Of a stretch of 64,000 nucleotides of DNA, positions 12,690-34,092 are shown in pieces. Each line of letters opens with the position of its first letter. Position 1 is the first letter of the stretch. Location: positions 18,850,114 through 18,914,113 of the forward strand of contig OZ022584.1 of the NCBI GenBank assembly GCA_963669155.1, given 5' to 3'. The notes beneath the pieces were generated by a model, which saw only the letters and a program-made list of their open reading frames with translations, had not been told where the DNA came from and did no database searches. The stretch comes from Arbacia lixula (Eukaryota; Echinodermata; Echinoidea; Arbacioida; Arbaciidae). A program made the position numbers and the translations under genes.

Positions 12690-13190
12690 ATTCTGGGGCT
12701 CTTTGCTCACAGCAAGATTTTCGCATGAACATAATTAACAAAAAGTACATTTGCATATTCAAATAAAGTAAAAAGAACCAATACAAATAAAAGGAATGGA
12801 GCAGGCCAACAAAATGTAGGAACCCTATTAAACAAATCAACCAATGAAAGCAAGAAGGATGATGATGGGTAAATCATCTGAGTGATTATGTAATCAAGAA
12901 TGTTCAACAAAAGAGCCAGGTGTGAGGATTAAACGAATATAAGCGCATCTGAATAGGAAAGGAATGAAGGTGATTAAAGAAGTAGGATAATGACTGATAG
13001 GATGAATACGAACAGAATTCCAAACAGAACTGAACTAAATACCAACTTCATTGAACTACATGTAAATACAAAACGTGACTAAAGATAAATAAACAAAAGA
13101 TAATTCAAAAGAACAAATAACCACCCTACATTAGGATTCTTGACTGACAATTTAAAAAAAAAACGTGGTCAAGAAATGTGTTGGGGTTAG
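12690..13190 (-). repeat. Dispersed repeat, inverted copy of 15360-15660
   Basis: The reverse complement of 12840-13055 matches 15425-15655 over 'ttcagttctgtttggaatt', 'attcctttcctattcaga', 'ggctcttttgttgaacatt' and 'atgatttaccca'. The two copies face each other across the 18 bp minisatellite. The family is unassigned; no ORF is shared. Confidence 0.7.
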
Positions 13191-13293
13191 TGTGGGTTTT
13201 TGCTACACTTCCTTATGAAGTCATTTGCATTCTGGACTTCATATAGTGAACGGTCGTTCTGCTCACGGAAAGGCTGGCAGAGGGTGGACACTA

Positions 13294-15238
<1,945 letters not shown>

Positions 15239-15782
15239 AGGAGGTAGGAGTACATCAGAGTTATGCTGGCTGTTAAATACAAATTTGGACACTTTTGAAA
15301 AAAAAAAAAATTAAAATAAGTTGCATCTTGAATCAAACTGAAAGTAAGACATCTTTAAGTCAAGGGACGTCAGTTTGTTGGGAAGTGGAGACTGCCTGGC
15401 ATTCTCCACAAAGTCATTTGCATTGGTTCAGTTCTGTTTGGAATTCAGTTCAGTTTGTATTCAATTTAATTTCAATAAGTTCTTAAGTTCCTTTTTCATC
15501 TTATCGGTCAATTCCCTTATTCCCAGATCACCTTTATTCCTTTCCTATTCAGATTAGCTCATTTATTCCATCCTCACATCTGGCTCTTTTGTTGAACATT
15601 CTTTATCACATAATGACCCATATCATTTACCCACCTTCGTCCTTCTGGTTTTCTTTTGTTATTCAGAGGAGGCACTGCCTGATTAGAAATACAGCTAATT
15701 GTTTAAAACACCTTTATGTCTTGAATTTTTATGAGGCGGCGGTCATCATAGATCAAAGGAAATCTATCCGAGCGCAGTCCAT
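15239..15782 (+). repeat. Composite of three dispersed repeats
   Basis: In order: a copy of the 13878-13992 repeat (15239-15353), the forward copy of the 12690-13190 repeat (about 15360-15660), and the copy of the window-start repeat (15663-15782). The same neighbours recurring suggests fragments of one larger element of unknown class. Confidence 0.65.
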
Positions 15783-15839
15783 TCATGCTAGGTCCATGGT
15801 CACACATGACCAGTTCCCATGATTGAAACAGGCGGGTCC

Positions 15840-16159
15840 GAAACGATCCTTAAGATGACCGGCTCCTTAATGTCATATGTGTCCACCCATTTTAAGAACT
15901 TAAGGTTCCTAATACCTACGGATGATTCCTATCAAGTTTGGTTAAAATTCAGTTATCCATTCTTCTGAAAAAGTAAAAAAATAAGGGGAAGTTGCCCAAT
16001 GGGGGCATTTTTTGTTGGGGGTGCTACCCCCTCCCGGCTCCTTGCCATTTGTGTCCCACCATTCTAACAACTTAAGGTCCCTTATACCTAAGGATGGTTC
16101 CAGTTATTTATTCTTGAGAATAAGTATCAAAAAAATAAAAGAAAGTTTTCCCCTGGGGC

Positions 16160-16193
<34 letters not shown>

Positions 16194-16535
16194 GGGGGGG
16201 GGGGTACCTCCCTTCCCCAGCCCCTTGCCGCTTGTAAGCCCCAAGTTTGACAACTAATGATCCCTATTATCTAAGGATGATTCCTATTAAGTTTGGTTAA
16301 AATCCAGTCATTCATTTTTGAGAAACTGTCTTAAAATAAGAGAAAAATGCCCAAGATGGTGTTTGGGGGCTATCCCCCGGCCCCCTTGCCGCTTATGACC
16401 ACACATTTCAACAAGGAAAGGTCCCTATTACATAAGGATGATTCCTATCAAGGTTTTTATCAAGTAAAAGAAGTAAAAATGACATATTAGGGCCCCTGGG
16501 GCACTTTGGGGGCTACCCCCATGCGCCCCTGAAAA
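15840..16535. repeat. Four degenerate ~170 bp tandem units
   Basis: Each unit has 'aaggatgattcctat', 'aagtttggttaaaat', an A-rich part, a 'gggggctaccccc'-like small palindrome and 'cccttgccgctt'. Units begin near 15921, 16094, 16276 and 16435. A T run (about 16161-16192) with a following G run interrupts the second. Confidence 0.75.
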
Positions 16536-17307
16536 TATTTTGAGATGCCTCAATATCTAATATTGTTCAAAATATGATTTTGAACATGTGTGCCAAATTT
16601 GGTGCTTGTATACAAAAGTGCGCAATCCATCTCACATTTTTCGCTTAACCACCCCACTAATGATGGCAGGTTAGTGGGAAAAATTCGTTTCTGGCTACGA
16701 TATGAGCGCATATAATATTAATATGTTTAAAAGTAAACTGGTCTATTTGCATGCAGGTCATCAAAGAGTGTTTCAAAATTGGCACATATACGAAAGACCT
16801 ATTGCCAAGCATTTTGAAAATCCCCTCCCCCTCTCCCAAATAAAATTATTAGAATAACAATTAACTATGATGATAATGATGGTGATAATGACAATACTTA
16901 TGATAATAATAATAATAATAATGATATTATTAACCAAAATGAAAATGTTAATAATAATAATGATCATACTACTACTAATGAAAACTATAACTACTGTTAT
17001 ATTCCACATACTAAGAATGTTACTATATGATTGGTCAAGAGTTGATCACGTGATAAAGCGTAGTTTTGCCCATCTGATAACCTGGGAAGAAAAGTTCGTT
17101 ACACTCTAGATGATAGTACTTTTTTCGTTTTGGCTGATCTCCTCACTCCTCACAGTCCTAACGCGTGATCAATATTTTGAGTACGCAAGAAATAAAAGTG
17201 TGTTACACTCGGACTATCAATTCACTAACAGTAGCTCTATAACGCGCCCTAACGTGTGTTCCCCAAGGCAGCGGCTCGGGGTTAATTTAGGTAGAGAAGT
17301 AAACATA

Positions 17308-17314
17308 ACTTTTG

Positions 17315-17370
<56 letters not shown>

Positions 17371-17380
17371 TACTGCTACA

Positions 17381-17452
<72 letters not shown>
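17308..17452. repeat. (TAC)n microsatellite
   Basis: Nearly pure TAC/ACT trinucleotides with one short interruption around 17370-17380. Tyr, Thr and Leu homopolymer frames over it are artefacts. Confidence 0.95.
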
Positions 17453-17453
<1 letters not shown>

Positions 17454-17934
17454 ATAATATTAGTACAATAAGTACAGTAAACGAAAACATAAGAACAATA
17501 CACGTTTATATCACTTCAGGCTTTATGCACTGAAGTGTTCGAGTGATAATTGAGCACAGACCCATCAATCCAGCTCCAAACTCCCTTGCAATATTTCTTG
17601 ACTTTGTTTACAATTTAAGGCCACCGTGAACGTTAGAACGGCTGGGTTGCACATACACTTAACTCCCGTGGTTTGGCACACTGCTTCATACATGGTGAAT
17701 GCAACGCCCCACCCCCTCCCCCGACACCCAGCTAAAAGACATTTGCAAGTAAATAAGTTATGCAAGTAGTTAATCACGAACACTGCACATATGTCCATGA
17801 CTACACATTTCTTATATTTATATCATGCAAGTAGTTAACAACTTAACTTAATGAATTGTGTATAATCACAAGTATTGCGCATGATCACAATTCCTCGTTT
17901 CCCCCTTTCCCCATAATGGCTGTTACACATAAGC

Positions 17935-17936
<2 letters not shown>

Positions 17937-18014
<78 letters not shown>
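17937..18014. repeat. (CA)n microsatellite
   Basis: About 38 uninterrupted CA dinucleotides, followed by a CCC-rich stretch. Confidence 0.97.
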
Positions 18015-18016
<2 letters not shown>

Positions 18017-18289
18017 CTCCCACCACTGCCAACCGACACCCCAAATGATAACAAGATTACATTCTAACCTTTCGCTTACTTATGAATTTTATGAAATGCT
18101 CCTTAAACGTGACACCTTGAACGTAAGTATAAACACCTCAAAAAAGTTCTGCCACTCAGATTTAAGGGGTCTTTCATTATCGTACGTAAAATTGTGGTAT
18201 CAGAAGCAGATCAGTGGAAAAAGATGGAACAAAATCGGACAAGTAATAACGATTCAATTATAATTAAAACGAAGTACCTGCCGGACTAT

Positions 18290-18327
<38 letters not shown>

Positions 18328-18354
18328 TACATATGAACAAATATCAAAGACAAT

Positions 18355-18785
18355 ATAGGCTTGTTATTAGTGAGGGCTTGACGAAAATCCGTCAGAAAAT
18401 AAGAGAGTTATGACTTTGTAAACTGTTAATTTTTTGACGTCACTTGCGAGTTGTTCTCCCAATATGTTATATGCTGTATAAATCGATAACTTGCCCCTTT
18501 TTGTTTTTTGATGAAGGAATACAATCTTTTTCATAGATTCATGTATGTGTGTACAAACAATATGATATATCAAATGCACTGTTAAAGTGAATCTATAATA
18601 TACTCTTGAAAAAACATAATTAAACATAAAATGAGTGCACAACTTATTGCAAATGACGTCTCAAACTTAAGAACTTGAAATTTCATAACTTTGTTATCCT
18701 TTGACTGATTTTGTCAAACTTTCACTTATTTGTTTCTTTCAAGTGTCTGCTAGTTTATCAAAAGCAACTTAACTTCAGGGAGAGA
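18355..18785. mobile_element. Foldback MITE of the CRE family, copy 1
   Basis: The left arm 'gagggcttgacgaaaatccg ... agttatgac ... TGACGTCAcTTGCGAG' is mirrored by the right arm '... aaatgacgtct ... cataactttgttatcctttg ... tcaaactttcac'. Arms are about 150 bp around an unpaired core. TGACGTCA, the CREB/ATF consensus, lies at 18435-18442. Confidence 0.65.
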
Positions 18786-19099
18786 GTTGCATGTGAGCAA
18801 ATAAGGCAATAATATAGGCCTGCTACTTTATCTGACAACACAAGTTGTTTTCTGTCTGCTCGGTTTGGTGTGATGATTGGACTGATAACATCGCAAATGT
18901 AGGTCAAATGTGCCGAGAGATAAAAGAAGATCCAGTGAAGTGGGTACCTTATCGGTCCTCTGTTGATCCAGATGATGCATTTCACAGACGGAATATTAAC
19001 TAAATTTTCTTTTTTCGGAGGGTCATTATCCTGGTTTGTATCTGCATAGTGCATAACGCAGAGTCTGAATCATTAAACTACAGTAAGTACAGTAGCTGA

Positions 19100-19475
19100 A
19101 GTAAAGATTTGGTGAAAACCCGTCAAAGGATAAGAAAGTTAGGATCTTTTACAATTTTGATGTTGTGACGTCACATGCTAGGTGCTCTCCCATATGTTGT
19201 GTACAATTTCTTTCTTAAATTTGCATTTTCTCAAAAAGATATGCATCCGTTTACCTGTAAATTTGATACACCATTAGATACACGTTTTTACACACATACC
19301 TTAATGAAAAGAACATAACTCCGTCGTCAAAAACGGAACAATATTGCAATTTATGGAAGTACATTGCACATAACGTGGGAGAGCAATTCAAAAGATCATT
19401 ACTTTGTTATCCTTTGAAGGATTTTCGTCAAACCTTATGTTTCTTTATTTCAGGGTGAAGTATCCTTTAAGACAG
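19100..19475. mobile_element. Foldback MITE of the CRE family, copy 2
   Basis: Same architecture: 'aaacccgtcaaaggataaga', TGACGTCA at 19166-19173, 'ggtgctctcccatatg', a core, then the inverted arm ending 'tttgaaggattttcgtcaaa' and 'cagggtgaagtatcctttaa'. Confidence 0.65.
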
Positions 19476-21157
19476 CTGTCAAGTTAAGACGCTAGTCTAT
19501 CTTACAGACGTACGTGGTGCTAAAGTGGTTTAATTCAGTCTGAGCTTGCAGACTAGGTTTGTCACGTCGTGCAGCGTACCCACCAGCCTGATGATGTGTC
19601 GCATTGCGCATGTGCTGTACAATATGACTTTCAGAAAAATTGTGGTATGATCATGTCACGTTTCGAAGTCATGTTTAGTTGAAGGGTTACAGTAAGGAGA
19701 AGGGTACTTACAGTCTTAAAGGTGATATTCATAGAAAATCCAAAAATATGAAGATATTCATCTACAGAAAGCTTATAAGCCATACAATGAGCTCGGATGA
19801 CATTCAAACAATATATCACTTTACAAAAAGCGAAATTAGGGTGAAAACAATCACCGTATTCTCGGGGACAAATTTGGCCTACTGTCATCCGAAACGGCCT
19901 TTAGGTCTGACGTAAGAAAAGGGAGGCGTTATTGTGCATCACACATGCCAATCCGCAGCTTCTTTTCCGCCAGAAGCATCAGGCATTGTTAATGGAACTG
20001 TGATGGCAGTTGCTAGTGCATTAACAGGTGTTATACACAATGGTCATTGTGAAGCATATCCCGGCTGTGACGTACACACAACGCCACTTTCCCTTAGGCG
20101 ATTTCGTAGGTCAGGAAGAGAGTCAATTTAGTGAAATTTGACTTTCATTAAACACATAACTGAACACTTTCATGGCATGTTAGCTGCATACATTGCTTTA
20201 ATAACTCATTCAATTATAAAATAAACTATATTTATTTGATTTTATTTCCTATAAATATCACCTTAAAGTGTGCATCTCTACTACCCATAACAAATATTCA
20301 TACATAGTAGTGCAAAATGATATGAAACGTTCAAGTGAGAAAACTTTTCTAAAAGTCGGTAATGACTGGTTGATGTTAGTTATTACTCGCTTGTAAACAT
20401 GAATACACATCAACATCAAACAAAGAAGCTATATATCCATTTATATATTTATCTTTATGTATTTGCGAATTTAACTTTATTCATGTATTCATCTATCTAG
20501 ATTTATTGATCTATCGATCGATCGATCCACCTGGCCATTATTACTTTCGAGCAATAACGTGGTAATGATGGTAACGTGGTAATGATGATACCTTTAACTT
20601 GCCGGGGGTAAAACCCCTCTGTGCCGGGGGTTTTCTCTACAGTTTGGTCGAAAATTTGCGACTTTGGCATGTTACTCTTAGTCGCAAAAATGCAGCAGCG
20701 GCAGGTTAAGAGTTAAAAATGTATTTCAAAGTGGTGACGTCGACTAGATTGACTATTTTTGTCTCACCTTTCGCTTAGTTATAATGACTATTATGACATG
20801 TTCATTGCACGTGACATGTTGAAAGTAAATATCGGTTATGCAAGTAAATGTAGTTAATAAATCAACTTCACTGTTTATCACGAATATTGCACATGGCCGT
20901 GACTCCACATGTCTTATCTATCATATAAGTATTTCACAATCTAACTTATTGAAATATGCTTAATCACGAAGATTGCTATTGTTTGGTACGAGACAGACGA
21001 TTGATATCATTTATGCATACAGTTCAGATTATGAAGATGATAACCACTTACATAAGTTGTGATGTGAGCGGTCCATATGACCAATCATAACCTGTCACAC
21101 TGTGTACATTGCGACTGATAACAGTGTGAAATAGCCTAATCAGCATAATCAGAATCA

Positions 21158-21253
21158 TTTAAAATACTACGACGGAGTGGTCGGTACGCACAGATTTCTA
21201 GAAGCTGACTGTTGAAGCAGTCTTCTCCTGAATCAAGTTTCTTCGTAGAAAAG
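21158..21253 (+). promoter_or_regulatory. Amylase 1 core promoter and non-coding exon 1
   Basis: The block at 21110-21260 is conserved in front of both amylase genes although the surroundings have diverged. A TATA-like TTTAAAATA (21158-21166) lies about 25-30 bases before a likely start near 21190. The presumed 5' UTR exon ends at 21253 in front of the donor GTAAATC. It would splice to the acceptor at 22088, two bases before the ATG. Transcript data would be needed to confirm the start. Confidence 0.6.
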
Positions 21254-22090
21254 GTAAATCTCTCTCCCATCACTGCATATTCTTTGGTTGTATTTCGGTA
21301 GCTCTGCATATTTTTCTTGTTTTGCCCCTCACTTGTCTCTCCCTTACTTTCTTTCTTACTCGCTTAGGGTCTAAACATTCTTACGTGGCTACTAAAATTG
21401 CTCGAGATTTTTTTTTATTTATTTATTTATCTGACCTCAACCTTACAATGATTTTTTTTTTACATCTGAAATAAGGTTGACACGAACATTTTCGCCATCG
21501 AACTAGCAGAGTTATGCTATAGTTACGGTAACAAGCGAATGCAACTGTTAGTTCTGCTTTCCATAAACATAGTAGTGTTTACATGAAAGTATACGCGTTT
21601 CACGTGACTGTTACTTATTTAAAAGGAGATAAGTCTTAGTAGCCTGTTTTTCGAGAAATATGCGAAACACAGTCAAATTTATATTGTTCTACTGCAACAT
21701 AAAATCAAGTTTTGAGTTGGTGTGACTTATTGGAACAATATTTATGACAATATTTATAACATGGACAGGCCTTCATTATAGCCTATTTTCTCCATGAATA
21801 TATTCATACTAACTGTTCAATCTAAATATATAACATATTTTGTGAATACTACTTTGTTTCTTGCTCAGCACTGCTAGGCCCCATATCCATAAGAACTATG
21901 TAGGCCTATATCATGATTATTTATCTTTATTATAGTAAGAGGCCTACTTAAATTTTGATAAATATCATCAATACTATTACAGTTAGATAGTGATCCGTCA
22001 TTACAATCATCCACCAACATAATTAATATTTGGATTTGGAGGAAATTGTAACATAACTTCTTCTGCCCTCTCCCCCGTTCCCCGGCAGAG

Positions 22091-24991
<2,901 letters not shown>

Positions 24992-25549
24992 TTCGGTGTT
25001 TCCAAAAGAAATACACATTTTCAGCTCACACAAAAAGCCACCAGAAATTTGACAACACAAAATACAAAGTTTATTGATTGATTACGATAATCTTGAAATT
25101 TCTATCGATAGCAAAGCCAAGGTAAACTTCATAACTATTAACTAATAGTATAGACTCTTTGTTGATATGAAATAGACAGATGTACTAACATACTCGAAGA
25201 GATAGCTACATCCAGATCGCCTCGGAAGTGATAGTTTGTCCCATCATCTTCACCAACGTTGGTTATTTTCTCACTATGTAGGGACAACCATCAATTTTTG
25301 GCGCTATCTTAGGTAACTGAGAATGGCCCTAGTAGCGCACTTTTGAGGATTGAAGAGATCAGCGAAACCAAAAAGTACTATCAGCTAGAGTTTAACGAAC
25401 TTTTTTTCTCAGGTGATTAAATGGGCAAAATTACGCTTAATCACGTGATCAACTCTTGACCAATCCTATAGCAACATTCTTAGTACGTGGAATATAACAA
25501 CAACTAATACGCATATGGCAACGGCATACTTTTTTTTCGTTATTGTATG
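24992..25549. other. Amylase 1 3' flank and duplication junction
   Basis: No AATAAA is close to the stop; poly(A) addition is unassigned. 25340-25508 is the inverse of 16983-17150 ('gcttaatcacgtgatcaact' and neighbours). 25053-25200 resembles 10863-11020. Confidence 0.55.
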
Positions 25550-26366
25550 ATGGCAAGCTGGTGGGAAAAGTTCGTTTCTCGGGTGGCGAAAAGATGAGCG
25601 CCCACGATCAATATGTCTAAATAATTGACTGGTCTATTTGAAAATCATTAAGAGTGTTTCGAAAGTGGTACATACAAAATTCACGAAAATCCCGTTGCAC
25701 CGCTAGAGTGCTAAAATAAAATGATACATATTCATGTATGTGTATTTCATTACAAACCATATTCGCTAAGGAGTTCGAGTGAGTGCATGTTGAGCACATG
25801 CAGACCCCGTTGCCCCTAGCTCCTCATTCAAATTACTTTCTCGACTATGTAAATAAGTTTATTGATAGGGCCGCCATGAACCAAAAAAAACACACACACA
25901 CCGATTGTTGCCCATCTAATAGGCGTAGCCTACTGCCAGCCTGTTTTATACATGGTGAATGCGATGCCACCCCTCACCCCACCCCACCCTTCCCCTCCCA
26001 CCACCACCACCCGACACCCCATACGATGACAACATTCAATGCATTGAATAATTATTATAGTCTAACCTTTCGCTCAGTTATCATGAATATTATGAAATGC
26101 TCCTTATGTGACATCTTGAAAGTAAATAAAAGTAGTGACCCTATGAATTAAACTGTTAATCAGGAACATTGCACATGGCTACACGTGTCTTATCTCTATA
26201 TCATGCAAGTAGTTAACAACTTAACTTAATGAACTGTGTTTAAGCACGAGTATTACGCATGACCACAACTCCTCGTTGTCCCCTTTCCCTTATATGACTG
26301 TTACACATATAGTCTAGTTTACCCAGTGGCTTGGCTAACTGTTTCAAACATGGTAGAGCTATACAT

Positions 26367-26369
<3 letters not shown>

Positions 26370-26415
<46 letters not shown>

Positions 26416-26472
26416 AGGGAGAATGAGAGAGGGAGAGAGAGAGAGAGAGAGGGAGAGAAAAGAGGAAGGGAG

Positions 26473-26522
<50 letters not shown>

Positions 26523-26564
26523 GGAGGGAGAATGAGAGAAATAGAGACGGAGAGAGGGAGGGAG

Positions 26565-26612
<48 letters not shown>

Positions 26613-26720
26613 GGAGGGAGAAGGAGGGAGGGAGAGAGAGAGAGACGGAGAGAGGGAGGGAGAGTGAGAGAGAGATAGAGAGAGAGAGGGAGGGAGGGGG
26701 GGGGAGAGGGAGACACATAG
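26370..26720. repeat. (GA)n microsatellite cluster
   Basis: GA runs broken by GGGA, ATGAGAGA and ACGGA higher-order units. Ser/Leu-rich minus-strand frames are artefacts. In unit A the corresponding position holds the (CA)n array. Confidence 0.95.
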
Positions 26721-26904
26721 AGGAAGTGAGAGGATAAGAGACAGAGTGTGTGGGTGAGAGACACTAACATTTAAAAAAAAAAAAAAGCAGATCATTTAAT
26801 AAGATTGAACGAAGTCGGACAAGTAATAACTATTCAAATGGAATGAAAACGAAATATGTGCCGGACAAAGAAAAAGATACAATATGAGCAATTATCAAAG
26901 CCAA

Positions 26905-27325
26905 TATAGGCCTTTTATTAGTGAGAGTTTGACGAAAACCGTAAAAAAAATAAGAGAGTTATGACTTTAAAAAAAAAATAATTTTGTGACGTCACTTGCG
27001 AGCTGCTCTCCCATTATATTATGTGTTGTATAAATCGATAACTTGCCCCTTTTTTTGATGAAGGAATACAATCTTTTTCATAGAGTTGTGTGTGTGTGTG
27101 TGTGTGTGTGTAAAGCATGTGTCTTATGATATATGAAATGTACTGTTAAAATGGTTTTATATTATCTAGAGAAAATAGAATTTTAAAACAAAATGAGTGC
27201 ACAAGAGTTGCAGAGTAGCTCGCAAATAAAGTCACAAACTTAAGAATTTTACATTTTATAACTGTGTTTTCCTTTGATGAATTTGTGTCAAACCTTAATT
27301 AATGTATTTAATTCATGTGTCTGCT
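26905..27325. mobile_element. Foldback MITE of the CRE family, copy 3
   Basis: Counterpart of the 18355-18785 element within unit B, so it was present before the duplication. TGACGTCA is at 26987-26994. A short (GT)n lies in its core (about 27089-27111). Confidence 0.65.
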
Positions 27326-27331
27326 TGTTTA

Positions 27332-27833
27332 TTAAAGGGGATATATTGTACTGAGGAGGCAAAAAAGGCTTCAAAAGGTGATCGTGAGCAATCTTCTTGC
27401 CACTGGTCTTAAATTCATGTATTGTTCATCACAGACTTGCTCAAAGTTATTTGCCCTCAAATGATCCACATTTGGAGTAATTAGTGATTAAAACGCAAAT
27501 CTTCAAAATGTTCAACTGAGCTGATGCGATATCGTTTATATAGGGCGCTGCAATCGACGGCGTTCGGCGGCGCGGAGGTTTTATTAGCCCCACCCCAGTG
27601 CCGCCACTGCCCCACCCTCAAGATCAGCAAAACTTCGATAGTGGCGACTTCACGCGCGTGTACAACTAGCAGCAGTTTTTGACGGTGCATGTTGAGCACA
27701 TACCACATGTAAAGTCACCCGTATCACTGCAATCGCGTGCTCGTTTACCGAAGTTATACGGAGATTCCCAAATGTTACCCTAGCCGGGCCACGCTCCAGA
27801 ACACCTCGATTATCAATTTACGGTCCCTTTAAA
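27332..27833. mobile_element. Composite element with one arm of foldback family 2
   Basis: Begins TTAAAGGGG and ends CCCTTTAA. The first ~185 bp match the left arm of the palindromes at 36845 and 39019 ('gtgatcgtgagcaatcttc', 'atttgccctcaaatgatcc'). The remaining ~310 bp are GC-rich, unrelated sequence and not the expected right arm. It is absent from unit A. Confidence 0.55.
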
Positions 27834-28228
27834 ACCAACTTTACTTCAGGCTGCACTTCCCTTTTTAAGAGAAAGACGCATGTGAGAAAAAAACCGACAC
27901 CATTATAGGCCTGCTACTTCATATGACAACACAATTTGTTGGCTGTCTGCTCGGTTTGGTGTTTTGATTGGACTGATGTGTAATTTTCGTAACAAATGTA
28001 GGTGAAACGTGCCTAAAGATAAAGGATGATCATGTTAAGTGGTACCGTATCGGTCCTCTATTGATCCAGGTGATGCATTTCACAGGCGGAGCTAAATTTG
28101 TTTTGGCAGGGTACTGATCCTGGTATGCATATCACTATCCACGTCCGTCCCATAGTGCATTTAACGCAAAGTCTGAATCATGAGACTACATTAGGTTATG
28201 GCAGCTGAGCTAGGCTCAGCTGTCATGT

Positions 28229-28738
28229 TAAAGAGATAGTCCACCCTAAGATAAGTAATGTTGGTGTCAACAAAAGCAGAAATATGAAAGAAACATATTA
28301 CTGAAGGTTTGACGAAAAGCCGTCAACGGATAAAAAGCTATTATCTTTTAAAATTTCAATTTTGTAACGTCACGTGGGAGATGCTCTCATATAATGCTTT
28401 GTCTAATATAATTCCATAAATTGCACTTTTTTGACAACGGAGTGATTTTTTTTCATACAGGTATGTAATTAAAAACGTATTGTTAATGATGTATCAAATG
28501 CAAAGGTAAAAGGATGCATATCTTTTTGAAAAAAATGCACATTTATAAAAACCTGTACGAAACATATGGGTGAGCACCTCGCACGTGACGTCACAAAATC
28601 TAAATTTTAAAAGATCATAACTTTCGTATCCGTAGACGGATTTTCATCAAACCTTCACTGATATGTTTCTTTCATGTGTCTCGTGTTATTGAAACCAAAA
28701 TAATATCAGGGTAAACTATCATCTCTTAAATAACTATC
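28229..28738. mobile_element. Foldback MITE of the CRE family, copy 4 (most complete)
   Basis: Left end 'taaagagatagtccaccct', right end 'agggtaaactatcatctctt'. Arms of ~180 bp flank a core with 'gatgtatcaaatgcaaagg'. The right arm has CACGTGACGTCAC (E-box plus CRE, 28583-28595); the left arm has the mirror with one base changed (AACGTCACGTG). Confidence 0.75.
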
Positions 28739-29019
28739 AAATTCTCATCTGTGCATATCTGCTACCCATACAAAGTATTAATACAAATGCTGATAGTGCA
28801 AAATGTTATAAAACTTTCAAGGGAGACAACTTTTCCAAAAGTCAGTGATGACTGGTTAATATGCGTTGTTACTCGTTGCTACTTGTAAATATGTAAAACA
28901 AAAGTAGTTTAATTGATTATGCGCTTACAGATTAGGTCTGTCACGTCGTGCATGCGATGTATAATATGATTTCATTTCATCATTAGGCATTGTTCAACCA
29001 TTGTTGGGTGAAGCCCTCC

Positions 29020-29390
29020 TCAATCAGTTTCCATTCACTTTTATTTTCTGTCATTCTGTTCCATGTTGCTGTGTTTGTGTATGATGATATTTCGTCTCTC
29101 CACCTTCTCTTTTGTCAACCCATTCTTCGTTTTCCTGTTCTTGGTTGTCATCTGTTGTCTTGTGTTCTATATAAGTGTGCTGCTCATCTCCATTTCATCT
29201 CTTTAAGTTTTACTATAATATCTTTGACCTTCGTTTTCTGCCGTATATCAGTGTGCTTCACTTTGTCAAGTAATGTTAGATTGAGCAGTCTTCTTTCCAT
29301 AGCTCTCTGTGTTGTTCTCAATTTATGTTCTATTTCTTTAGTTGTAGACCAGGTTTCTGCTCCATATGTCAGTGTCGTTAAAATGCATAT
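29020..29390 (-). mobile_element. LINE reverse-transcriptase C-terminal remnant
   Basis: Minus-strand translation reads LTYGAETWSTTKEIEHKLRT, then TQRAMERRLLNLTLLDK, then a basic GKRRMG/KRRWRDEIS stretch with in-frame stops. This is the thumb/C-terminal region of non-LTR retrotransposon ORF2. Dead; present only in unit B. Confidence 0.75.
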
Positions 29391-29396
29391 ATAAAG

Positions 29397-29399
<3 letters not shown>

Positions 29400-29458
<59 letters not shown>

Positions 29459-29506
29459 AAGAGAAGGGGGGAGATGTGAATGGATGGGGGAAAGGAGAGA
29501 GAGAGA

Positions 29507-29570
<64 letters not shown>

Positions 29571-29640
29571 AAGAGAAGGGGGAGATGTGAATGGATGGTG
29601 GAAGAGAGAGAGAGGGAACAGGAGGGAGGTGTGGGGTGAG
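29400..29640. repeat. (TA)n/(GA)n compound microsatellite, duplicated
   Basis: Two tandem copies of a unit made of TA repeats, GA repeats and 'ggggagatgtgaatggatgg'. Confidence 0.9.
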
Positions 29641-29827
29641 AAAGGAGAGAGATAGTGGGGAGGAGACAGATGATTGATATCATCTCTGCATGAAGTTCAG
29701 ATTACGAATATGTAACCACTAACACAAGTTATGATGTCAACGGTCCATACGACCTATCAAAACCTCGCATTGTGTACATTAGGACTGATAACAGTACCAA
29801 ATAGCCTAATCAGCATTATCAGAATCA

Positions 29828-29923
29828 TTTGAAATACCACGACGGAGTGGTCGGTACGCACAAACTTCTAGAAGCTGTCTGCTGAAACAGTATTCTCTCG
29901 AATCAAGTTTCTTCGTAGAACAG
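29828..29923 (+). promoter_or_regulatory. Amylase 2 core promoter and non-coding exon 1
   Basis: Matches the amylase 1 block: 'gacggagtggtcggtacgca' is identical, and the exon ends at 29923 in front of GTAAATC. The TATA-like box is weaker here (TTTGAAATA, 29828-29836), a difference that could affect expression. Confidence 0.6.
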
Positions 29924-30496
29924 GTAAATCTCTCTCCCATTCTTTGGTTGTCTTTCGGTAGCCCTTTATATGTTTTTTTTTTATTTGTGTCTCTTTCTCT
30001 CCCTTTCTTCTCTCTTTCTCTCCCAGAGTGTAAACATTCTTCTCTGGCTACTAAAATTGCTCGTGTAATCGATTTTGATTTATCCGATATCAATTATTTT
30101 GACCTTACCCTTACAATAAAATCAAGTTTTGAGCTAGTATGACTTATTGGAACAATATTTGACATGAAAAGGCCGTCATTATAGCCTATTTTATCCATAA
30201 ATGTATTCATGCTAACTGTTCAATTTAGATTTGTAGCATATATGTGAATACTATTTTGTACATTGCTGAGCATTGCGAGGCGAGAATTATGAATATCATG
30301 ATTATTTATAATGCTAAATATGTTATATAATAATTTCATTTCGATAAATATCATTATTACTATCATATTAATTACTGATCCGTAATTACCATCATCCATC
30401 AACATTTCATCATTTTGATTCGAAGGAGTACTGCATTACGAAATATATTACATAACTTCTTCTGCACCCTTCCGCATCCCCCGTTACCCGGCAGAG

Positions 30497-34092
<3,596 letters not shown>

